Source: Candidatus Bipolaricaulota bacterium
GTDB lineage: Bacteria; Bipolaricaulota; Bipolaricaulia; M55B111
Length of the DNA stretch: 64,000 nt
NCBI GenBank assembly: GCA_021735245.1
Contig: JAIPHJ010000005.1
Coordinates: 1-64,000 of the forward strand
Direction of reading: 5' to 3'
Position numbers and translations under genes: made by a program. The notes under the pieces were generated by a model. That model was not told the DNA's origin, did not search any database, and worked only from the letters and a program-made list of their open reading frames with translations. The first letter of the stretch is position 1, and each line of letters begins with the position of its first letter. Positions 18,062 to 27,355 of the stretch are shown here, one piece after another.

Positions 18062-21000
18062 GTGAGGGAAAGAAAGGATTATAGTTCGTATGGTGAAGCT
18101 ATTGAGCCTCCTTATTTGTTAAAAGACCAAAAAGAGTCTTACGAAAAATTTCTAAACGAAGGCCTGGAAGAGGTCTTCGAGGAGATCTCCCCGGTTAAAG
18201 CCAGCAGCCGGACTGATTTTAAACTTGAATTTACATCTCCCAAACTGGGCGAGGTCAGGGGCTCCGTGGAGGACTGTGCTGACAAGGATCTGACGTACGA
18301 TAGACCCTTACGGATTACTGCTCGTTTGTTTGACGGGGACGATAATCCCGTAATGGAGAACGAACTATACGTAGCCGATATCCCTGTTATGACCCCGAAA
18401 GGGACGTTTTTGGTAAACGGGTCGGAAAACGTTTTGGTCAACGAACTGGCCAGGGCCCCCGGGGTCTACATAACGGAAGAAAGGAACAATCAATTTCGCG
18501 CTCATATTCTCCCGGATTACGGGGCATGGTTGGAATTGATTCTGGACGACAATCGTCAGAGGCTCTACGCCAACCTGGATCGCGAGGCTAAAGTGCCGAT
18601 AACCGTATTCCTCAGGGTTCTGGGAATGGACCGCGAGGACATATATTCGGCTTATAGCTTCGACCTGAATCCAGTTACGGAGACGAATCTAAGAAAATAC
18701 GCCGGTTACAAATTAGCCGAGGACGTTACCAGGGATTCTGAGGTCCTGTTTGAAGCGGGCGAAACCCTGCGGGAAAAGGACGTAGAGGTTGTCCTTAACG
18801 AGGCTACGAACGAATCGCTGAGTTTCCTCAACGCTTACATAGGTAACACTCTCGAGAGGGACGATTTCGAGACGAAAGAGGAAGCAGTAAGGTTTATATA
18901 CGGGAAGTTAAGACCCACCGGTCGGGTTTCCACGACCAAGATGGAGAACTACATAAAGGGCCTTTTCTTCGACGAAGAGAACTATCTTCTCTCGGAAGTT
19001 GGCAGGTTTAAGGCAAATAGCAAACTCGGGCTGGACAAGGAAACACTGGCTTTAACCAGCGACGATATTTTGAACTCGCTGGATTTATTGTTGCAGGTCC
19101 CCGGGAACCACGAGTTACTGGACGAAAAGGACCATCTGGCGAACAAGGTCGTTAATTTGCCGGGCCAGGCCGCTCGATCGGCGTTCGAACGAGGATTAAA
19201 CAGGGTAGTAAGGACCACCGAAGACAAGCTTTCAAAGTTCAGCCTGGACGACGAAGATACGTTACGCGATCTTGTTCCGACCAGGCCGATTCAGTCCTCA
19301 GTGAACCAGTTCTTCTATACCGGTCGGTTTTCCCAGTTTCTGGAAGAGACGAACGCTCTGGCAGAACTGACTCACAAGCGCCGGCTAAACGCTCTTGGTG
19401 GGGGATTAAGCCAGAGAAGAGCCAAGCTAGAAGTCCGTGACGTTCACCCCTCTCATTATTCGAGGATCTGTCCGATAGAAACGCCGGAAGGGCAGAACAT
19501 TGGTTTGATTACCTCGCTGGCAAATTACGCCAGAGTTAACGAGTACGGTTTCCTCGAGGCCCCTTATCGTGTAGTAGAGGATGGAAAGGTCACGGGTGAA
19601 ATAGAATATATAATGGCGGGCGAGGAAGAGCAGTATAAGATCGCTCCGTCAACCACGAAGATCGATGAAGACGGTAACCTTGTCGAAGAGAGGGTAGAAA
19701 TAAGGACGGGTAAAGAGAACTTGAGAATGGGACGACCCGAGGAAGTCGATTACGTAGGGGTCTCTCCGAAAGCGATCGTAGGAGCGTCAGCTTCGCTAAT
19801 CCCTTTCCTCGAACACGACGACGCAAACAGAGCTTTGATGGGAGCAAACATGCAGCGCCAGGCCGTTCCCATTGTCAACCCGGAATCGCCCAGAGTGGGA
19901 ACCGGTATGGAGGAGAAAGCTGCTAAGGATTCGGGTATGCTCGTTCTGGCCGACGAACCCGGCGAGGTTACTTATGTTGACGCGGATAAAATAAAAGTCG
20001 AAGACGATAACGGGTCCGAGAAATCGTATAAACTGAAAACCTTTACTCGATCGAACCAGGACACTCTGGTGCACCAGCGACCTCTGGTTTCTCCGGGTGA
20101 CGATGTGGATGCGGAAGACGTACTGGCCGATGGATCTACCAGCGAGCAGGGAGAACTGGCTTTGGGCCGGAATCTCCGCGTCGCGTTCATGCCGTTCGAG
20201 GGATACAACTACGAGGACGCTATCGTAGTCTCGGAGCGGCTAGTAAAAGAGGACTTGCTGGATTCGATTCATATAGAGGAATTTGAGGTAAAAGCCGAGG
20301 AGACCAAGCTCGGACCGGAGGAAATTACGGCTGATATCCCCAACATATCCAAAGAAGATCTGAAAAACCTGGACTCGCGGGGAATTATCAGAGAAGGTAC
20401 GGAGGTAGAAACCGGTGACGTTCTGGTCGGTAAGATTACACCCAAAGGGGAATCGGAACCGAGCCCGGAAGAGAAGATATTTAGATCTATTTTTGGCGAA
20501 CAGGCCAGAAACGTGAAGGATTCTTCTTTAAAGCTTCCCCCGACTGCCGGAAAGGGAAAAGTTATCAGGGTAAAGAAGTTCTCTCGCGAGAGGGGGCACG
20601 AACTCGATACGGGAGTCAACGAACTTGTAAAGGTTTACGTCGCAACGAGAAAGAAGATATCGATCGGAGATAAGCTGGCCGGACGTCACGGCAACAAGGG
20701 TGTCATTGCGAAAATATTACCAGAAGAAGACATGCCCTTTATGCCTGACGGTACGCCGATAGACGTCCTGTTAAATCCTCTGGGAGTTCCTTCCAGAATG
20801 AACCTCGGTCAGGTCTTCGAGACTCACCTGGGCTGGCTCTCTTCCCTAAAAGAAGAACACGCCAGTACGCCTGTATTTGACGGAGCAAAAGAGGACGAGA
20901 TCCTCCAGAAACTCGACGAGGAACAGACCGAACACGGACTGGACGAGGGATCCAACAGCGATGGAAAGGTAGTTCTGAGGGACGGAAGAACTGGAGAGCC

Positions 21001-21394
21001 GTTCGATAAGCCAATTACCGTCGGTTACATGTATCTACTCAAACTGGAGCATATAGCAGACGAAAAGCTCCACGCCAGGTCAACCGGACCGTACGCCCTG
21101 ATAACCCAGCAACCGCTTGGGGGTAAGGCCCAGTTTGGTGGCCAGAGGTTTGGAGAAATGGAAGTCTGGGCACTTGAGGCTTACGGAGCTGCGAGCACCC
21201 TGCAGGAGATGCTTACACTGAAGTCCGACGACATTCAGGGAAGAACCAAGCTCTACAAAGCAATCCTCAAGAACGAGGAAATGCCCAAACCGGGAATTCC
21301 CGAGTCGTTCAAGGTTCTGGTCCGAGAGTTGAGGAGTTTAGGTTTAAGCCCCAAAGCACTGGATGCCGAGGGCAATGAACTCAACCTCTCCTGA
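18062..21394 (+). CDS. rpoB: DNA-directed RNA polymerase subunit beta
   Basis: Catalytic beta subunit of RNA polymerase, 1110 residues, at the compact end of the family. The rifampicin-pocket region (VNQFFYTGRFSQFLEETNAL with THKRRLNALGGGL), the SRICPIETPEGQNIGL motif, GYNYEDAIVVSERL, KISIGDKLAGRHGNKGV and the C-terminal GGKAQFGGQRFGEMEVWALE are all intact. Start GTG at 18062 after AGGAGGG. Unusually, rpoC does not follow. The next gene is a Nudix hydrolase overlapping the 3' end, so the beta' gene must be elsewhere in the genome. Confidence 0.98.
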   Translation: MRERKDYSSYGEAIEPPYLLKDQKESYEKFLNEGLEEVFEEISPVKASSRTDFKLEFTSPKLGEVRGSVEDCADKDLTYDRPLRITARLFDGDDNPVMENELYVADIPVMTPKGTFLVNGSENVLVNELARAPGVYITEERNNQFRAHILPDYGAWLELILDDNRQRLYANLDREAKVPITVFLRVLGMDREDIYSAYSFDLNPVTETNLRKYAGYKLAEDVTRDSEVLFEAGETLREKDVEVVLNEATNESLSFLNAYIGNTLERDDFETKEEAVRFIYGKLRPTGRVSTTKMENYIKGLFFDEENYLLSEVGRFKANSKLGLDKETLALTSDDILNSLDLLLQVPGNHELLDEKDHLANKVVNLPGQAARSAFERGLNRVVRTTEDKLSKFSLDDEDTLRDLVPTRPIQSSVNQFFYTGRFSQFLEETNALAELTHKRRLNALGGGLSQRRAKLEVRDVHPSHYSRICPIETPEGQNIGLITSLANYARVNEYGFLEAPYRVVEDGKVTGEIEYIMAGEEEQYKIAPSTTKIDEDGNLVEERVEIRTGKENLRMGRPEEVDYVGVSPKAIVGASASLIPFLEHDDANRALMGANMQRQAVPIVNPESPRVGTGMEEKAAKDSGMLVLADEPGEVTYVDADKIKVEDDNGSEKSYKLKTFTRSNQDTLVHQRPLVSPGDDVDAEDVLADGSTSEQGELALGRNLRVAFMPFEGYNYEDAIVVSERLVKEDLLDSIHIEEFEVKAEETKLGPEEITADIPNISKEDLKNLDSRGIIREGTEVETGDVLVGKITPKGESEPSPEEKIFRSIFGEQARNVKDSSLKLPPTAGKGKVIRVKKFSRERGHELDTGVNELVKVYVATRKKISIGDKLAGRHGNKGVIAKILPEEDMPFMPDGTPIDVLLNPLGVPSRMNLGQVFETHLGWLSSLKEEHASTPVFDGAKEDEILQKLDEEQTEHGLDEGSNSDGKVVLRDGRTGEPFDKPITVGYMYLLKLEHIADEKLHARSTGPYALITQQPLGGKAQFGGQRFGEMEVWALEAYGAASTLQEMLTLKSDDIQGRTKLYKAILKNEEMPKPGIPESFKVLVRELRSLGLSPKALDAEGNELNLS

Positions 21395-21833
21395 GACCGA
21401 AGGAGCTGAAAAAGAAGTTTCCGCCGGAATAATCACGAGCAGGAGGGACCCCGAAGGTTACCGGGACTACCTCCTGCTAAAACACGCAAACGGCGGGCAC
21501 TGGAGTTTTCCCAAGGGTCATGTCGAAGAGGGCGAGGAACCGAAAGAAACGGCACTCAGAGAACTTGGTGAAGAGACGGATTTAGCCGTTCGGGAGTTCG
21601 TTTCAGAGTTTAGCCTGGAAACAAGCTATACCTTCGAGAGGGCGGGACGAAAGGTTTTTAAGACAGTTATCTACTTCCTCGGGGTTGTTTCTCCGGAAAG
21701 TCAGGTAGAACTTTCACAGGAGCACCTGGATTATTCCTGGTTACCTTACGGTGAAGCCCAAAGCAAGCTGACCTACGAAGACGATAAGGATCTCCTGGAT
21801 CGGGCAGAGAATAAACTCGACCAGTTGGAGTAG
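21363..21833 (+). CDS. Nudix hydrolase (Ap4A-hydrolase-like)
   Basis: A 156-residue Nudix protein, probably cleaving dinucleoside polyphosphates. The Nudix box reads GHVEEGEEPKETALRELGEE followed by TDL, which matches GX5EX7REUXEE with the final Gly replaced by Asp. The preceding LLLKHANGGHWSFPK is typical of Ap4A-type members. The gene overlaps rpoB by 32 bases if the ATG at 21363 is used, or by 20 if the ATG at 21375 is used; neither has a well-spaced ribosome-binding site, so translational coupling to rpoB is likely. The MBL-fold gene follows 5 bases later. The substrate is inferred from family. Confidence 0.88.
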   Translation: MPRAMNSTSPETEGAEKEVSAGIITSRRDPEGYRDYLLLKHANGGHWSFPKGHVEEGEEPKETALRELGEETDLAVREFVSEFSLETSYTFERAGRKVFKTVIYFLGVVSPESQVELSQEHLDYSWLPYGEAQSKLTYEDDKDLLDRAENKLDQLE

Positions 21834-21838
21834 CTACC

Positions 21839-22714
21839 ATGAGAGAACCTTCCCCCCCCGATATTAACCTCATCCCAAATGGCGCGTTTGGTCAGGAAGA
21901 TTACGGAGCAACTTATCTGATCGAGGGAGAAGAATTTGCTCTGGTCGATCCGGGTACATCGGATTCGGTCCCCCGGCTTCTCGACTGGTTTAAGGAGAAT
22001 TCTCTTTCGCCTTCCCGGCTGAGCAGTATACTCCTGACACATATTCACCTTGATCACGTGGGTGCAACGGGAGGTCTCGTCGACGAACTATCCGATTTGA
22101 AAGTTTACGTCCACGATAGAGGCGCCCCTCACCTCGTCGATCCCTCGGATCTTCTGGCCAGCGTAAAGGACGTTACCGGTACTCGGTTCTCCGAGTACGG
22201 CACCCTGAAGCCGATACCTGAAGACAGGGTAGTTTCCCTCGACGAGAGGTCTACGATAAATCTCGGTTCGAGGGAATTGGTGGCCCTGCCGACCCCCGGT
22301 CATGCCCCTCATCACGTGGCCTACAAGGATTTAGCCACGGGAGCTGTTTTTACGGGGGATAGTGCCGGTTTGTACCTTGGTGAAGAGTTAATTCCTACCA
22401 CTACACCACCTTCTTTTGACCTCGAAAAGAGTCTGGCCAGTCTCAGAAAAATTGCGAAACTTTCCCCATCCGTGCTCCTTTATTCGCACTTCGGTCCCGG
22501 GCCGGAACCAATTAAATTGCTTGACGAGTACGAGTTGATCCTCCGGGAATGGGTGGAGTTGATATCCGACCTTAACCGGAGTTACGAAGAAGAAGAGTTG
22601 GTGAACGAAGTTTTGAACCGCAAGAGGGACTGGCTTGGAAACGGATTTACTGAGGAAGAACTGGCCATGAACGTCAGAGGTGTCCAGCGCTACCTCTCGT
22701 GGAAAGGGAACTGA
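21839..22714 (+). CDS. Metallo-beta-lactamase-fold hydrolase
   Basis: A 291-residue MBL-superfamily protein. The zinc motif THIHLDHVGA (HxHxDH) and the later TPGHAPHH, FTGDSAG and YSHFGPG segments supply the usual metal ligands. It resembles the broad glyoxalase II/MBL hydrolase group; the substrate cannot be assigned. A C-terminal helical region (about 225-291) is longer than in simple glyoxalase II. It sits in the rpoB-Nudix-MBL-priA string with gaps of 5 and 6 bases. Confidence 0.88.
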   Translation: MREPSPPDINLIPNGAFGQEDYGATYLIEGEEFALVDPGTSDSVPRLLDWFKENSLSPSRLSSILLTHIHLDHVGATGGLVDELSDLKVYVHDRGAPHLVDPSDLLASVKDVTGTRFSEYGTLKPIPEDRVVSLDERSTINLGSRELVALPTPGHAPHHVAYKDLATGAVFTGDSAGLYLGEELIPTTTPPSFDLEKSLASLRKIAKLSPSVLLYSHFGPGPEPIKLLDEYELILREWVELISDLNRSYEEEELVNEVLNRKRDWLGNGFTEEELAMNVRGVQRYLSWKGN

Positions 22715-22720
22715 GCCCTC

Positions 22721-24868
22721 GTGAATACTAGTTCCAGAAACTACGCCAGGGTCGCAGTTTTCCGACCGATCGACTCGACTTTCGAATATTCCATTACTTC
22801 CCACCTGAAGGAAGAGGTTACCCCGGGCTCCATATGTCGGTTGCCCTTCAGAGGTGAGATCGTCCGCGGGGTAGTGCTCGAGGTACGGGGAGAACCGGAG
22901 TACGAGGGCAAACAGAAGCAGATTAAAGAATTAATTTCCGGGGATCCGCTACCCGCCCCGCTTATAGAGCTGGCCCGGTGGCTCTCTTATTCGACACTTA
23001 CTCCGATTGGACAGGTGTTGAACCGCTTCGTACCTCGGGACCTATCCGTACGACCAAGAACTAAAGAGAAAGTGGAATTGAATACCTCTTTTGAGGACGT
23101 AAAGAGTTTTGTCGAACGGAACGAAAAGAAGTGCCCAAAGCAGGTCGAATTGCTGGAATTACTGCTCGCCCTGGACGAACCCATTGAGAAGAACGAGTTC
23201 CTGCGTAAGGCGAATAGTTCACGTTCACCCCTCGAAGCTTTAGGGGAAAAAGATATGGTCAAAATAGCCTCTTCACCGGAGATAGAAGGTAAAGGGGTCA
23301 GATCTTCGGGTGTACTTTCCTCCCCCGGGGGACTGGATCGAGAATCACAGGATGTACCGGAGCTGAAACCAGGGGTTTACTCTCAGTACGCGGTTAACGG
23401 AACGGGTGACCGGAGGCTGGCCGCCTATTTGGAACTAATTCGGAACCAGGCGGAAAAAGGCACTGTTCTGGTCCTTGCTCCAAACGTTATAAGGGCCGAA
23501 GAGCTGGCAGAAATTGTCCGAGAAGAGTCCAGCCTTATTGCTCTGTCCTACCATAGCGAACTTACGGTTGGAAAAATATCCTCCAGATGGAACCTCGCCA
23601 TGTCGGACGAGGTCGACGTTTTTGTCGGAGTTCTAAGTGCAGTTTATCTTCCCGTATCTGACTTGAGGATTATTATCGTCGAAGGAGACGGGGAGAGAAA
23701 CTACGAGTTAACTGAACAGGACCCGAAAGGTAATTTGATCGAAACGGCCCGCAAACGAGCCAGGCTCGAAAAGGTGCCACTGATCCTCGGGGGGTCGGGC
23801 CCGTCCGTTCGATCGTATTACGGGATCGCCACCGGGAAGATCGAGTCGATTACCGGTAACTTCCCTGAAGGATTCGAGGGGTCGGTGAATCTGGCCCTCG
23901 AAGGAAAAAATTCCGACGCCAGTGCCCTGAGTCCGGGGCTAAAGCGGGCGCTGGAGTGGAGTTATGATAGGGAAGGACCGGCCTTAATTGTCGGGAGCAA
24001 GAGAGGGACATCCAGCGCAGCGATTTGTGACGAGTGCGGGGAAGTGGTTCGTTGCGCTGAGTGTGAAGTACCGCTAACTTTCACTGGATCGGGTAATTAC
24101 GGAATATGCCCTTACTGTGGCTCGAAGGTCAATTTACTCGTTTGTGACGGTTGTGGTAGCGACGAACTCAAGTTTATCGGATCCGGCCTCGAAAAGGCAG
24201 AGGCTGAAGTACGGTCCCTCCTGCCCGAAGCCGAAGTTTGGAGGTTTGACTTTCAGGAGGAAACGGGGGCGGATTTTTTAAAACTGGCTGGCGAGGTTCT
24301 AAGTGGGGAAGTGGACGTTCTACTCGGGACCTCGATAGTGGAAAGCCTTTACTTTCAGGGTCGAAGTTCTCTTATCGGGCTGCTCGATCTGGATCTCGTG
24401 AATAACAGACCGAGTTACCGGTCCACGGAATTTCTTCTCCAGAGGGTTCTGGCAGGCCTGGACCTGGCGAGAAAAGGGGGAAAGGTATACCTTCAGACCC
24501 GGGGGGACCGTGGAGGAGCGTTCGATTATATTTCGACCCGGAACTGGAAAGAGCTTTACGAGAGCGAGTTGAGGTCCAGACGCCGAATGGGTTATCCTCC
24601 TTTCAGGAGATTGATCAAGGTAGAGGTCGAGAGAGAGGAAGAGAAAGAAGCCAGGGACGTGGCCTTAAAACTTAAAGAGGAGCTGGGCTCCACTAAGGGT
24701 GATTACCGGTTACTGGGCCCAACCAGTAATCCTTTCGAAAAAAGAAAAGGCCGATACCGTTCCGACCTGATTGTGAAAGCAGAGGAGGCGGAGGGCTTGC
24801 CGGAGCTGGTTCGTTCCATCGTCTCTGAGAAGGGGTACGAAGGGGTCAGATTAAATCCGTTCGCTTAG
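22721..24868 (+). CDS. priA: PriA-like primosomal protein with decayed ATPase motifs
   Basis: A 715-residue protein with full PriA layout. The N-terminal DNA-binding domain (VAVFRPIDSTFEYS) is followed by a helicase-like core, and the zinc module is complete (Cys 436, 439, 445, 448, 463, 466, 475, 478). The motor residues are gone. Walker A, usually GVTGSGKTE, reads VNGTGDRRL (225-233); the DEEH motif reads VEGDGE (320-325); GSATP reads GGSGP; the motif VI region QVAGRAGR reads QRVLAGLDLAR. It therefore should not hydrolyse ATP. Actinobacterial PriA is known to lack helicase motifs similarly. Restart scaffolding without unwinding is my inference. GTG start, 6 bases after the MBL gene. Confidence 0.9.
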   Translation: MNTSSRNYARVAVFRPIDSTFEYSITSHLKEEVTPGSICRLPFRGEIVRGVVLEVRGEPEYEGKQKQIKELISGDPLPAPLIELARWLSYSTLTPIGQVLNRFVPRDLSVRPRTKEKVELNTSFEDVKSFVERNEKKCPKQVELLELLLALDEPIEKNEFLRKANSSRSPLEALGEKDMVKIASSPEIEGKGVRSSGVLSSPGGLDRESQDVPELKPGVYSQYAVNGTGDRRLAAYLELIRNQAEKGTVLVLAPNVIRAEELAEIVREESSLIALSYHSELTVGKISSRWNLAMSDEVDVFVGVLSAVYLPVSDLRIIIVEGDGERNYELTEQDPKGNLIETARKRARLEKVPLILGGSGPSVRSYYGIATGKIESITGNFPEGFEGSVNLALEGKNSDASALSPGLKRALEWSYDREGPALIVGSKRGTSSAAICDECGEVVRCAECEVPLTFTGSGNYGICPYCGSKVNLLVCDGCGSDELKFIGSGLEKAEAEVRSLLPEAEVWRFDFQEETGADFLKLAGEVLSGEVDVLLGTSIVESLYFQGRSSLIGLLDLDLVNNRPSYRSTEFLLQRVLAGLDLARKGGKVYLQTRGDRGGAFDYISTRNWKELYESELRSRRRMGYPPFRRLIKVEVEREEEKEARDVALKLKEELGSTKGDYRLLGPTSNPFEKRKGRYRSDLIVKAEEAEGLPELVRSIVSEKGYEGVRLNPFA

Positions 24869-25028
24869 ACCTTAGTTGCACGGTCGACGATGAATTGATT
24901 AGCATTAACCTGTTTTGCCGTTCCCCACTTAATGTCCTGGGATCTCTGAGAACTTTATGGTCCGGAGCGTAAGAAATACCTCCGGACTACCAAGACCTAG
25001 ACCTGCTCTAATGGAGAGTCAATTGAGT

Positions 25029-27335
25029 ATGTTCAGACGTAAAAAATGGGTTGCGCTTGTAGTTTTATTTGTTCTCTTCTCCACCGTTATCGTTTCTCCC
25101 TTTGGTTATTCCGGGGAACAATATTCTCGTTCCGAAGGAGTGGATCCGTTACTGGGTTACCTGATTGAACGGGACCGGCAGTTAAAACGGAAGGGTAAGG
25201 AAGGAGTCGATCTCAGCGCGTTTTCGGGGTCCCTGGAGGTCTACCGTGGAGAGAGCACTTCAGGTAGATCGGTCGGGGTTGAAGGATCGAAAAGAGGGGA
25301 GGTCCCGAGAAAGACGGTCGGGCTGGACTACCGCCGCGAGGATAAACTGGGAATATTGGTCAAGTTTCGAGAACCCACGTCTTTCGTAAATAAGCCCGGT
25401 TTAACCTTGATTTCGCGAACTGGAACCATTGCCACCGGACTGGGGGATCTGGAGGCGATTTCGGCTCTGGCAGAGAACCCGGAAGTGAAGTACGTAGCTC
25501 CGTCCAAGCCGGTAAGGCCTCTGCTCGACGAGAGCTTACCCCTGGTCGGGGCCGACACTTTACACTCTACGCAGCCGGTAAATAGAGGTGACGGCCTTCT
25601 TATCGGAGTGGTTGATACAGGAATCGATTACGACCATCTCGATTTCAGGGTTGATCGAGAGGAATCAGTGGCCGGGGAAGAGACCTCGAGGATTACGTTT
25701 ATCTGGGACCAGACTGACGGTTTTTCCAGTTCACCTGCCGGTTATGCCTATGGATCCGAATACGACAACAACGACATCGAAGAAGATATAAGAGACGCTG
25801 AGGGTCCGTCTTCGGGTAACGTTCGCGAAAAGGACGTAGTTGGACACGGAACGCACGTGACGGGTATAGCTGCCGGCGATGGTTCTTCGTCGAGCACCGG
25901 ATACGTCGGTATGGCACCCGCCGCGTCCATAGTTGCGGTGAAGACCAACTTTTCCACCAGTTCGATAATCGACGGGGTAAGCTATATTGCCGAGAGGGCT
26001 GATGATCTCGGGAAGGCGGGGGTAGTTACAAGTCTATCCCTGGGTACGCAGTTCGGCCCTCACGACGGTACGTCTCTGTTCGAATCCGCTCTAAACGATT
26101 TAGCCACGAAAGATCACTTGATCGCGGTTTCGGCCGGGAATTCGGGGAATAAGAAAATCCATCACGGCCACGATGTAGCTCGTGGTGAAGAGTTAACCTT
26201 CGAGGTCTCCCTCCCCGGCTACTCTCCCCGAGGGGACGCCGCCGACTATTTCACGCTTGACGGTTTCTACGATCCGCTGGGAAACCTGTCCGTTCAGGTC
26301 CGGGGTCCGAACGGTGACGTTACTGATCCAATAAGCAGCGGCGAGGCGGCCTCTTTCGATCTTGCAGGGGGGTCGGTCCTGATCTCCAACGGCTCGTCCG
26401 ATTTGAACGGAGACAATGAGATATACGTCAGGGTGGGCGATCTGGACGGGAACAGTCCCCCCGATCCCGGCGATTGGGATATCTGGGTGACGGGGATATC
26501 CGGGGCGAGGCTGGATATCTGGGTTGCGGACAATCTGCTTGGCGGTGAAAACCGAAACCTCGAATTTTCCAACGGGGACACGAAGATGACCATCGCCGAG
26601 CCCGGAAACGCGGAAGATCTGGTAACCGTAGGTTCGTTTAACAGCAGAAACAGCTGGGGAAATTATTCGATCGGGGGATTCCCGATAGGAGAACTATCGT
26701 CCTTCAGCAGCACCGGACCAACCAGGGACGGCAGGATCAAGCCCGACCTGGTCGCTCCCGGAGCCTGGGTCGTTTCCACGCTTGCCGAATCCGCGTCCGT
26801 CCAGGACTACCTCAAAGTTCCCGACGGGAAACACTGGGCGCTAGCCGGTACGAGTATGTCAGCTCCCCACGTGGCAGGAGCCGCTGCTCTGATCTGGCGT
26901 GCCTCTTCCGAACTAACGGCGTCGGAGGTTTCCGAATTATTAATTAAAACGACGAATGACTCGGGTTATTTAACTCCCGGCGATAGCTGGGGCTGGGGAA
27001 AGCTGGACGCCAAAGCGGGAGTATACGGTTCCGGGATGCCGGTCGGGGATATTGAGGAGGAGCTTTGGGTCCGGGCGACCCCCAATCCCGCCGGGGATCA
27101 CGTTGATTTCTTCTTTAGCCATCCGGATAATCCCGATGAATTGAAAATTCAGGTCTATAACGTTCTGGGTAAGCTGGTTAAGACTATAGAAGGAGAACAA
27201 TTGACCGGGAAGCTAAAGTACAGGTGGGACTTGAAGGATGACAGAGGAGTTTCTCTGGCGAACGGGCTGTACATCTACCTGATCAGAACCGGTAGTTCCA
27301 GGTCGGATTTAAGTCGTCTCGTGATAAGGAGATGA
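25029..27335 (+). CDS. Secreted S8 subtilisin-family serine protease with C-terminal sorting-type domain
   Basis: A 768-residue exported protease. A signal sequence (FRRKK, then a hydrophobic core ending near SPFGYSG) is followed by a propeptide-like region. The catalytic triad is Asp196 (VVDTGIDYDH), His273 (GHGTHVTG) and Ser609 (GTSMSAPHVAG); an insert of beta type lies between His and Ser. The last 95 residues (from about 675, ATPNPAGDHVDFFF, YNVLGKLVKTIEG, GLYIYLIRTG) have the FlgD-Ig/type IX secretion C-terminal domain pattern. I start at the ATG at 25029, where GGAGAG is well spaced; an earlier ATG at 24957 would add 24 residues before the signal. It overlaps the region of the next gene's leader, so an operon is likely. 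Confidence 0.9.
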   Translation: MFRRKKWVALVVLFVLFSTVIVSPFGYSGEQYSRSEGVDPLLGYLIERDRQLKRKGKEGVDLSAFSGSLEVYRGESTSGRSVGVEGSKRGEVPRKTVGLDYRREDKLGILVKFREPTSFVNKPGLTLISRTGTIATGLGDLEAISALAENPEVKYVAPSKPVRPLLDESLPLVGADTLHSTQPVNRGDGLLIGVVDTGIDYDHLDFRVDREESVAGEETSRITFIWDQTDGFSSSPAGYAYGSEYDNNDIEEDIRDAEGPSSGNVREKDVVGHGTHVTGIAAGDGSSSSTGYVGMAPAASIVAVKTNFSTSSIIDGVSYIAERADDLGKAGVVTSLSLGTQFGPHDGTSLFESALNDLATKDHLIAVSAGNSGNKKIHHGHDVARGEELTFEVSLPGYSPRGDAADYFTLDGFYDPLGNLSVQVRGPNGDVTDPISSGEAASFDLAGGSVLISNGSSDLNGDNEIYVRVGDLDGNSPPDPGDWDIWVTGISGARLDIWVADNLLGGENRNLEFSNGDTKMTIAEPGNAEDLVTVGSFNSRNSWGNYSIGGFPIGELSSFSSTGPTRDGRIKPDLVAPGAWVVSTLAESASVQDYLKVPDGKHWALAGTSMSAPHVAGAAALIWRASSELTASEVSELLIKTTNDSGYLTPGDSWGWGKLDAKAGVYGSGMPVGDIEEELWVRATPNPAGDHVDFFFSHPDNPDELKIQVYNVLGKLVKTIEGEQLTGKLKYRWDLKDDRGVSLANGLYIYLIRTGSSRSDLSRLVIRR

Positions 27336-27355
27336 ACGGGAGAGGAGGAATGGAG

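Noticed and set aside
21394-24868. A fragmented or diverged rpoC downstream of rpoB
   Set aside because: The three genes there are complete and recognisable as Nudix, MBL-fold and PriA-like proteins. No beta' motif (such as NADFDGDQM) occurs in any of them.
24957-25028. Upstream ATG starts for the subtilase (24957 and 25011)
   Set aside because: They add residues ahead of a clear signal peptide and lack ribosome-binding sites; GGAGAG is spaced for the ATG at 25029.
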